Positions 56,665 through 64,000 of a stretch of 64,000 bases of DNA are shown piece by piece. Both the position numbers and the translations under genes were made by a program. The notes beneath the pieces are model-generated. The model saw only the letters and a list, made by a program, of their open reading frames with translations, ran no database searches and was not told the origin of the DNA. Positions within the stretch are counted from its first letter, which is position 1. Every line of letters starts with the position of its first letter. Location: positions 18,094,492-18,158,491 of the forward strand of contig OY986971.1 in assembly GCA_963920575.1 (NCBI GenBank), written 5' to 3'. The DNA comes from Narthecium ossifragum (taxonomy: Eukaryota; Streptophyta; Magnoliopsida; Dioscoreales; Nartheciaceae).

Positions 56665-56850
56665 CTGGGATGGGCCTGGTGGTTCGAGCGAGATCACCCC
56701 TACTGAGAGAAGAGAATCGAGCAGTTCGGAATATCCTGTTCCACTTGAATTGGAATTGGTGGAGGTTTCATATTGGGACACAGGTCTAATCCGAGACGAA
56801 GCTGGTAGAGGTCCAGGAGGTAAAGGAGGCCAGGGCCCAGAACTTCCAAT
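56665..56850 (-). pseudogene. PCF11-like fragment, upstream exon
   Basis: Minus strand frame open for about 60 codons: Pro-rich start (PPLPPGPLPASS), then SSGTGYSELLDSLLSVGVIS and PPGPSQ, ending exactly at CAG/GTACTG, a proper splice donor at 56664. The LL.SLL..G.IS phrase followed by the exon above fits PCF11/PCFS4-like proteins, which act in transcript 3'-end processing. It is in opposite orientation to the RPT3 exon, so the two came from separate captures. Confidence 0.55.
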
Positions 56851-56867
56851 TAGAAATTAGAAATTAG

Positions 56868-58762
56868 AAAAGTCTGGTCAAGCCCCAAGCACATATCTAC
56901 AAGTCCTTACAATTAGAAATTACACAATTGGCTATGCTAAGGTGTTTTCTTTAGAGCACTTCAACTGTTAAAAACCCATAATACCGCAATGAGAAACTAA
57001 AGTCAAAATGAGAACTTGCAGGTAAAGCAGAGGAGATTAAAAACAAAATGCTCCTGCAAAGAAGAAATATATACACTGCAAATTCAAATAGGTTCCAGGA
57101 TTCTAGTTTCTCGGCTTCCATCCTCATAGAAGAATGGGCAAAATGAGAAAAATGTTGACATAATCATTCTATGTAATTCATTTTATTCCTTTGTGAAATC
57201 TATATAGCTGCTTGATAATCTGCCCCTAACTAGCTTTCAGACAACTAGACAACTATAAGCAGCATCAGCTGAAAGAGGACAAAAAAATCCACGATGAAAT
57301 CAGTGTCAACACGCTAACGCTCTCCAAGAAAAATTGGTCAACTATTAAGCACTATTAATTGGAAAGCCTATAATGCATGATCACAATTACTAAAAAAATG
57401 TCCACATGCTAATGATTTCACATAAAAATATTAATAAGACCAAACAAGTGTTCCAACAAATCAATAAAACAAATGGGAGAGTGCTTCTTTAAGAAAATCA
57501 CCAAGATTGTTGGTCTTCTACTGTGAACATACAGTAATAATGGAGGAACAACATAAAAGCAACACTATCAAATATCAATGGCCAGGTATAAAGGCCTCCA
57601 AAAGGGAGGTTTATACAGGTATAGCTCATCTGAAGGTTGATTAGCATTAAATACAAGCACACCGGCTATTGTTGACTGAAGATATCATCAGGAAAAATAT
57701 TTGCAGTCAATCCGACGCAAATTATCAAGCTTCAACTCGTGCCTACATCGAGGGCAGAACAAGAACACATGATCGTTCTTGGAAAACCAAAAATAAACAC
57801 ATGAATCAAGGTAAAATAGGACGGCAAATAAAATCGTGACCAAATCCATTCTCCAGTTTATAAGGTTCTGACGGTTCTCAGTAAAAGAACAACCTTCAAT
57901 GATAACAGTATGTGTTACATAACCACAAAATGGAACACAGGAAGACCGATTTTGTGACTCCATTGACTTGAAGAAGGCCATAAATCTACATAAACACATA
58001 ACCCCAAGCGTAAAAAACTAAGATTTATCAGAAGAGCACAGAGAATGGACAGCAATCAAATGAAATCCATCCATAGATCAAGTTATAGCAAATTTAAACC
58101 AAAAGTGACACAAAATATTCACCCCAACCAAATATATGCTTTTCATTGCCTCCGCAAACAATAAAACAAACCTATCAAATAACACGCAAGATCAAACCAG
58201 GCTAAATATAGCGGAGAAGAACAAAAACTCAAGGAAAGCAGAGATGTAAAGGAAGGGATCCCATCCCAAACCCTTACCATCATATCTCTCAGCTTGCTCC
58301 GAGAGCTTCGCCATGTAAACATGGCCCTCCCTTTCCTTCTCCGTCGACATTGGTGAACACCCGAACAAGACCTTCGAAACCCAAGCGAGATCGAGAGCGG
58401 AACAGGTCTGGAGGAAAAATAATTGATGCGAAGATCGCGAGAGGAGAGGCCTTTAAGCAGGCCTCGAGGCCATTAAAATCCAAGCTTTTTTGGGAAGGAG
58501 ACGACCCCCCTCCAGCCGTCGCCGGGGAGAGAGAGGGATGCGGCGATCAGGGGGGCGATGGGGGAGGGAGGGAGGGAGAGAGAGCGAGCGAGAGAAAGAC
58601 CGCGGTGGGGGGTGAATTTTGAAACAAAATTCAAATTCTCTCTCTCCCCGCCTGGCTATTATCTCGTTTGGTGGGGGAGAGGGACACGTGGCGTTCACTG
58701 ATTGGTCCACGTGGCAACATCCTTGCAAGCTCCTTGCAAGATCCCTGCCTCTAGCAAAATCC
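56868..58762 (-). repeat. Right arm of the large inverted repeat (1895 bp)
   Basis: Reverse complement of 53151-55054. Small differences include a 9-bp gap near the inner end. Confidence 0.93.
58278..58350 (-). pseudogene. 14-3-3 protein gene, first exon (right arm copy)
   Basis: Mirror copy of 53563-53635: the ATG complement is at 58348-58350 and the exon ends at 58278 before GTAAGG. The encoded start is unchanged, so the two arms have not diverged in the coding part. Confidence 0.85.
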
Positions 58763-59899
58763 TTTTTTGCAAGTTGAAAAAGAGCATCTACGGACTTAAG
58801 CAAGCACCACGCTTGTGATATCAAACACTCCGGGCGACACTAATCAGCTACGACTTCCATCCCTCATACATGGATACGTCCTTATTCATATATAGGTCTG
58901 ATGATCTTGTTTGTTATTGTCTTGTTTACGTTGATGATCTTGTCTATCACCGGCAGGGATACCTCCTTTATCTCCTCGATCATCGGTCAACTCAAATCTC
59001 GGTTCTCTATCAAAGAAATGGGCGACCTACACTATTTCTTGGGTATTGAGGTGATCCCCACGACCACTGGCCTGTTCTTGTTGCAGCATAAGTATGTTTG
59101 TGACCTTTTGGCACGAACAAATATCGATGGCGCTAAAACCGTGCAAACACCGTTGTCCTCAGACATTTCTCTTGTGCTTCTTGACGGATCTCCTCCCGTT
59201 GACAGTACTGAGTTCCGCCGAGTCATTAGAAGCCTTCAATATCTCAGTCTTACTCGCCCAGATATCGCCTTCGCTGTCAATTGCCTTCACCTTTCCCAAT
59301 TCATGCATCAACCCACGGTCAATCACTGGGCTACTGTTAAACGACTGCTTAGGTACCTTAAACACACTATTTTCGATGGACTTCATCTCAGGAAAGATAG
59401 TGACTTGAAGCTCTACACCTATACGGATGCAGACTGGGCTGGCAACCATGACACTCGATCGAGACTCTACCACAGCCTTCATTACATTTCTTGGGAAGAA
59501 TTTTATTTCCTGGACAACACGCAAGCAACATGCAGCCTCCCGCTCGTCCACTGAGATGGAATTTCGAGCTTTAGCTGCAGCAACTTCTGAGACCATATGG
59601 TTACATTCTCTTATCACTTAACTCGGTCTCAAGCTCAGCCATACTCCACAGCTCCTTTGTGACAATATTGGAGCCAACCATTTTAGTCTCAATCCAGTAC
59701 AACACACTCGCATGAAGCATCTTGAGATAGATTTGCTATTCATTCACGATCTTGTGTAGAAAGGGAAAATAAGTGTTCATCAGGTTCACACAATAGATCA
59801 ACTTGCTGATTTATTGACAAAGCCTTTAGCTCGCCAACATTACCAACATTTGAAATCCAAGATTGGTCTTGCTGATGGCACGTCCATCTTGAGGGGGCA
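58763..59899 (+). pseudogene. Copia-1 RT C-terminus and RNase H
   Basis: It resumes with CKLKKSIYGLKQAP, then RT motif VYVDDL in a shifted frame (about 58928-58945), LKSRFSIKEMGDLHYFLGIE, LTRPDIAFAVN, and RNase H YTDADWAG (about 59420-59443), STEMEFRALA and LLCDNIGAN. Frameshifts at about 58810, 58950 and 59480 and several stops. The frame ends next to the polypurine tract TTGAGGGGGCA (59889-59899). Confidence 0.88.
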
Positions 59900-60255
59900 T
59901 ATCAAGACAGCTAGCAACTCACCTCAATCAGTTGCTAAACATCCTTCGTGAATTGCCAATCATTCAAAATATGGGATTTCATTCATACATTCCATTTATA
60001 TCTGATTTGCTATAATTAGCACTATCATAGGATGTTGTTTATAGCAAAAGCTTAATGAGCATAGGATGCAGTTACCTTGTATAGCTGATCCTCTGTTTTT
60101 AGAATAGCAGGATTATAGGAATTATAATTGTAAGTGGTGTATATATATTGATTGAATTTTAATGAAATGTGTGTGAGCATTATAAAAAAACTTGAGTACA
60201 ATTCTCATATAGTTTTATGATTTTCATTACAAGCATTTGATTTTACATTGTGTGT
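59900..60255 (+). repeat. Copia-1 3' LTR (end approximate)
   Basis: It begins TATCAAGACAGCTAGC directly after the polypurine tract, where TGTCAAG is expected. AT-rich with a possible end at ...GATTTTACA (about 60255). No second LTR is available for comparison, so the right border is uncertain. Confidence 0.55.
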
Positions 60256-61062
60256 TGGATTCGGACTCGAAGGATTTCTATCTTTTATTCCGCGATTTCA
60301 TCTCAAATTTCTAAGCCCCCTTGGCACATTCATCGTTGAGGCAATGATCGAGAGAACAAAGGGTAGCATCGAGGAAGGGGTCTTCGGGGGAGGTGGATAG
60401 GATGTGGTTGATGCGGCTTAGGATGTGGTAGATGCGGCTGAGGGTGGAGAACGGGGCAGTGCCACACATAGAAGAGGTGAGGTGGGTGGTACCGTGGGTG
60501 GTGAAGAAGAAGAGCGCGAGGCAGTGATACGGTGGTTCCTTGACCACGCCGTCAGAGGCTCCGATCTCGCGGGAGGAGGAAGGGGGTTGACGTGGTAAGG
60601 TCAAAATTGTTAAAGGTTGTCAAAATTGATTTTGAAACGTGCTGACTTGGTAAAAAGTTATCAATGAGGTCAAAATTAGTCTCTTCCATTAGCCCACTGA
60701 TAGAGTGTCTGGGCTTCAGCCCATGTAGAAGCGAATTTGTAAATCGAGGAACTATGTCAAGTTTTTAAAAAATAAAGACAACATAAAAGTTTTCAGGAAA
60801 CTATAGGATGCTAATCTCGATAATTCAACTAATAGCGTTGATAGCTTGATTTCAATCACAAATCAAAACACATCATCGCTTCACCGCGACATCTCGAAAT
60901 TATGATTAAAGTACGAAGAATATATAGCGTTCAGGACACTCAAAAGAGGCATATATGGTTCCATTGCTGATACAGTGATTGCTGACTTCTCAGAAGAAAC
61001 AAAGATACAGAGAAGACTAGAAGACTAGTGTTCTGTTTCACTTTCATTATATATGATATGAC
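60256..61062. other. Intergenic DNA between Copia-1 and NPH3
   Basis: The right part (to about 60900) probably includes the NPH3 3' UTR on the minus strand. A 97-codon minus-strand frame (60311-60604) is described separately. Confidence 0.5.
60311..60604 (-). CDS. Unrecognised 97-codon ORF, possibly a gene fragment
   Basis: Open frame with normal-looking composition: CLALFFFTTHGTTHLTSSMC, a repeat-like RIYHILSRINHIL, and SPEDPFLDATLCSLDHCLND. It lies just downstream of NPH3 on the same strand. I do not recognise a family. It could be a decayed exon of a neighbouring gene or chance. Confidence 0.25.
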   Translation of the reverse strand: MTLPRQPPSSSREIGASDGVVKEPPYHCLALFFFTTHGTTHLTSSMCGTAPFSTLSRIYHILSRINHILSTSPEDPFLDATLCSLDHCLNDECAKGA

Positions 61063-63543
61063 TCAGGATATGGAATTCCTCCACCTCCTGGGCCCCTTCC
61101 TCGCCAGCTCCGCCACCCCCGCTGCCGGCATCTGCCCTCCCATCTCATGCACCTCGCCAATCTTCGTCAGCTTGCTCAGCTTCTTCCACCTGCTGCTCCA
61201 CGCCGACGACGGCTGCTTGTTCGGATGCTTCGACGACGATGTCATCTTCTCGAACTGCCTCTGCAGAGTATCCATGTCATTCTGCAACTCAAGATACTTG
61301 GCCTTCATGCTCTCAAGCTCAAACTTGAGCGAGTTGATGTCCTTCTTCGCAGTTGCCCAGCCTTCTTGGAATGACTGGGGAGTTCCTTCCAGCAGTTGCT
61401 TCCTCGTGGAGACCATAGGCTGGTAGTGCGGCTCCCCTGCCTCTTTCAGTGAGGTGTTTGCAATGGCGTTGCTGATCTTGACTTGCTCGGAGAAGAGAAC
61501 CTGCACGACGATTCGGAGGGGGAGTCGCTCGTTCTGCGCGGCGTGCATGCAGGCGTCGATGGAGAGCTTCTGGCAGTCCATCACCCGGCAGAGCCGCTTC
61601 CGCTCGTGCTCGGAGAGCGTCGGGTGTGCCTATTGAGAAAACAATTTATACTCTCAACCTCTGATCTTGTACCATACTAAAAATTCAATATTTAGGTGTG
61701 AGGGTTAATGTTCATTTCGAGTCGACTAGCATTTGTAACTCACCCATTCATCTGCAGCTATTGCGTAGATTTCCAGTGCCAAACTCTAGTAATTGATGAT
61801 TTCATAGCAATTCATAGTCTTTACACGATTTTATTTTGAGAAAGAGGGGAAGTGAAGGCAATTGAAGCTGACCTTGAGATAAGAATCAACAGCCCTGTAC
61901 AGGCCATCGTCACATGTCCTTGCCGACTCCGGCAGCGCCTCTGCCAAGACCTGAAACTTTGTCAGCGAGAGATTCCGGTCCCTCGACACCTCCGTTAGAT
62001 AACTGTCGACGAGCCTCGCGACTCTCATCTTCGCATTCGGCACGCCGCCGGGCCTCGGGATCGCCTCATAGCCGTGCTTCTCGGCGTACGGCTCCCGGCC
62101 GGGGCTCGAACCCTCCGTCTGCTCCTGAACCAGGAAGTGCTCCAATAACCTCTGAACCAAGTCTACATCATACAGTGTCTCACTCTTGTTGTAGGAAGGT
62201 ATCAGCAGGTCCTGCAGAGTGGCCTGCTCAAACTGCATCCCTACTCTCTTCTCCAGCTCCGTCACCAATGCCGGCGCCACCTTCAGCATGTTCGCCATCC
62301 GGAGAAGCCGGAGAAGAAAGCTACAAGAGACACAGTCCTTCTGTGGAGGAATTATACTGATGAGACTCTCTATCACCATTCTTTGTTCTCTCATTTGAGC
62401 ACTGGACAAGTCTTCTCTGTTAGCAGAGCTGCCCAGGATCATATGCAGCCCTCCGCCTTGGCTCCATGTCTCGTCGCCGCCATGGCTTCCTTCTCGGATC
62501 AATCCCGGTAGCCATTTCGATGCGTACTGGGTGATCGCCGCGCCGATGAGCTCATACCTCATCCCCTTCACCTTGATGGCAGTGACCACTCTGACGAAGT
62601 GATCGATTCTCAGTATCGATACGTCCTCGAACCACCAGTCCGGCGGCACCGGCTGGTTCCGGCTCGGGCTCGACTCTTTCGAGTCATTGTTCCATTTCGG
62701 GCTGGAAATCTTCCCCGGCCGGCCGGTGTAGTTCCACCGGATGCCTCTCGGGTTTGCGCAGGCCTTCCAGGCGATGGATTCGCTGCACCGGCGAACAATC
62801 TGAAGGTTCTCGGCCCATGGCGAGAGGTTTTCACAGCTCTTGAGGACGACGATGGAGTCACGCCAAGAGGAGAGGACTACATAGCTGAGGAAAGCTTCAG
62901 TTTTAAAAATCAGGTTTCCCTCCTCCAAATCTTCAGTCATCTCAAGGTACTCTGCAGCACATCTCAGGCCGGAGATGTTGGCGGCGGTCAAATCGACGGC
63001 GATTCCGTAGCAAAACTTGGCGGCCAGCTCGAAGGCTTCCGGCCCTCCGGGCAGATCGTCCAATTCTACTCGGTCTATCTCTGAATCTCGCGATGTTTCG
63101 TAGATAATTCGGTTCATCCTTCCACTCCTTGAGAGCAGAGGATACTTTAAAATAGAACCCCCCCCCAAAAAAAAAAAAAAAAATCTCAGCAAAGATCAAA
63201 GATCAAGAACAAGATTTAAGGGGTATGCAAAAAATAAGGAAAAAATTTGGAAAACATCAACCTTGTGTAGGTGGAAGTCCACATCTCCAACTTTAACAAG
63301 AAGATCACTTGGTATATCACTGGAGACATACCTACTCACATAGATCACAATGCATACTGTGTTCAAAAAAATATTCAATTGAAAAAAAAAAAGATTTTGC
63401 TAAATTGAAGTTAGAAAGAGATACCAAGACTGATCTCTGAGCTCGAAGCCGTCGTTCTTGAGGCTGTCTTGCCTGCTGGGGTCGACGGAGCCATTGCCGA
63501 GTTCCCGTCTGCCGCCATGAGACTCGCTCTCGGACTCCCACAT
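61063..63543 (-). CDS. NPH3: NPH3, phototropin signalling adaptor (BTB-NPH3 protein)
   Basis: Four exons on the minus strand: 63543-63425, 63331-63262, 63144-61873 and 61629-61063, all with GT-AG borders, giving 675 residues. The protein starts MWESESES. A BTB domain (about 44-165) includes DIPSDLLVKVGD and LPGGPEAFELAAKFCYGI. The NPH3 domain (about 232-520) starts DWWFEDVSILRIDHF and includes YDVDLVQRLLEHFL (from about 388). A coiled coil lies at about 579-615. The C-terminus RRWRNSIS is diagnostic of NPH3 itself; the Ser third from the end (S673) corresponds to the 14-3-3-binding phosphoserine known in Arabidopsis. NPH3 links phototropin to a CUL3 ubiquitin ligase at the plasma membrane and is needed for phototropism. 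Shorter than Arabidopsis NPH3 (about 745) mainly in linkers. Intact and probably functional. Confidence 0.95.
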
Positions 63544-64000
63544 GTTGAGAAGATGAGAGAGTGATACCTGTAAAAACTTGTGTGACCACCCTAATCTCTA
63601 ATCTGAGAAATTGAGATGAACAAGATCAAAACTAATGATAGCCCTCAGAATGGTTCAGCTGAACTTTAATGGAAATTGTTTTTCAGATTCACAGTAGAGC
63701 TTGAGACTACCATGAAAGTATGAGAAATAGAGGAATGAAGAGAGTACAGATTCAAGGGGGGCACAGGTAGGAAGAAGGAGAGGAGGAAAAACAAGTATAT
63801 AAGGATCTGGGTGGGGATGAAGAAGTGGAGGATGATCAAGAAAAAATCACATGGGGTGTTTGGAGCCATCTGTAATTGTCTGCTTACTCACTCACATCTT
63901 TCTTCCATAATTCTACAGGCTGTTGGCTCATGGGCTCAGCTCCTGCCCTAATCCCTTCATTTTAAACCATTTGTTATCCTACCCTACCCTCCTCCTGTTG
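63544..64000 (-). promoter_or_regulatory. NPH3 5' UTR and core promoter (part)
   Basis: On the minus strand a TATA-like TTATATAC (about 63797-63804) lies about 255 bp before the ATG, followed by a CT-rich leader, as usual in plant genes. A short upstream ORF of about 15 codons starts at about 63711 (ATGGTAGTCTC). TTTTTACAGGTATCAC just before the start could be a 5' UTR intron acceptor. The promoter beyond about 200 bp is outside the window. Confidence 0.45.

Larger units (their letters stand above)
55055..56867 (+). other. Middle of the inverted-repeat element
   Basis: Single-copy between the arms: intron-like T-rich DNA (55055-55574), the RPT3 last exon with probable 3' UTR (55575-~55960), unassigned AT-rich DNA (~55960-56400) and the PCF11-like fragment (56400-56850). 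A TAGAAAT triplication at 56850-56868 borders the right arm. Confidence 0.7.
53151..58762. mobile_element. Inverted-repeat element with captured host-gene pieces (Pack-MULE-like)
   Basis: Both ends read GGATTTTGCTAGAGGCAGGG inward. The arms, 53151-55054 and 56868-58762, are reverse complements with only a few per cent difference. Flanks are TTTTGTTTG on the left and TTTTTTG on the right, consistent with a 9-bp duplication that lost two bases, as for Mutator-like elements. Copia-1 RT continues across it. No transposase is present. Cargo: 14-3-3 exon 1 in each arm, the RPT3 last exon and a PCF11-like fragment in the 1.8-kb middle. The Mutator assignment rests on the TSD length and cargo only. 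Confidence 0.85.
25042..60255 (+). mobile_element. Copia-1: old Ty1/copia element cut by six insertions
   Basis: Fragments of one polyprotein lie in order and orientation: gag N-terminus (25042-25068, 26729-26815), gag (32276-32823), zinc knuckle/protease (33834-34345), integrase (48909-49836, 52286-52700), RT (52800-53150, 58763-59000) and RNase H (to about 59899). Each gap is an element with LTR-type or inverted-repeat ends, and most have matching TSDs: LTR E (CACCA), LTR C (CATGG/CATTG), LTR F (AATAC), Copia-2 (CTTTT), LTR G (poor TSD) and the inverted-repeat element. The pieces total about 4.1 kb, the usual size of a copia polyprotein. A 3' LTR is recognisable after 59899; the 5' LTR was not found, because LTR B1 abuts the gag start. 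Confidence 0.88.

Noticed and set aside
53151..58762. Functional 14-3-3 gene
   Set aside because: Only exon 1 is present in each arm; none of the later exons can be found.
62599..63084. 161-codon plus-strand ORF
   Set aside because: Antisense shadow of NPH3 exon 3.
1..64000. tRNA, rRNA or snRNA genes
   Set aside because: I looked for tRNA A/B-box-like pairs and rRNA phrases by eye and saw none that I could support.

Overview
This window is flowering-plant nuclear DNA. The signs are an intron-containing NPH3 phototropism gene, plant LINEs with (TAA)n tails, Athila/Tat-type Gypsy elements primed by tRNA-Asp, and Ty1/copia elements. A monocot is plausible but not shown. Only one intact host gene is visible: NPH3, on the minus strand at 61.1-63.5 kb. 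Almost everything left of it is a stack of mobile elements inserted into one another. I resolved the stack by finding LTR ends (TG...CA) with matching target-site duplications (TSDs) and by following interrupted reading frames across the insertions.

Layout. 1-1681 is the end of a long solo-type LTR (family A). 1682-17194 is a LINE split by an Athila-type element (Gypsy-1, 2542-13819) that carries gag-pol, an extra 3' 'plant transposon protein' ORF and a palindromic remnant of its 3' LTR. 17195-23937 holds unassigned DNA, a 5'-truncated LINE (18928-20026, 16-bp TSD) and a possible GC-rich non-autonomous element. From 25042 to about 60255 lies a single old Copia element (Copia-1) whose coding region is cut by six insertions. 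These are solo LTR E; LTR C, which contains LTR A2, which contains LTR D; LTR F; a complete Copia-2 element, which contains LTR B2 (itself containing Gypsy-3) and LTR A3; LTR G; and a 5.6-kb inverted-repeat element carrying host-gene pieces.

Main observation. About 89 exact copies of the 8-bp palindrome GATCGATC (hand count; about 1 expected by chance) sit in clusters inside LTRs of unrelated elements, both Gypsy and Copia. They follow one spacing rule: pairs 20-23 bp apart (start to start), with gaps of 49-51 bp, giving a 72-bp period. In six LTRs from both superfamilies the LTR TATA box (TATAAAT) starts 71-72 bp after the start of the last motif, so the TATA box is in register with the array. 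Gypsy-1 has a similar array inside the element, just upstream of its 3' ORF. This looks like a shared promoter/enhancer design acquired by several element families.

Second observation. The inverted-repeat element (53151-58762) has arms of about 1.9 kb, each carrying the 5' region, first exon and intron start of a 14-3-3 gene. Between the arms lie the last exon of proteasome subunit RPT3 and two exon-like pieces of a PCF11-like gene. It resembles a Pack-MULE in inverted-repeat form and could be transcribed into a hairpin RNA.

Most inactivating changes in the retroelement ORFs (TGG to stop, CAA to TAA, catalytic Asp to Asn in two integrases) are of the C-to-T/G-to-A type expected from decay of methylated cytosine.
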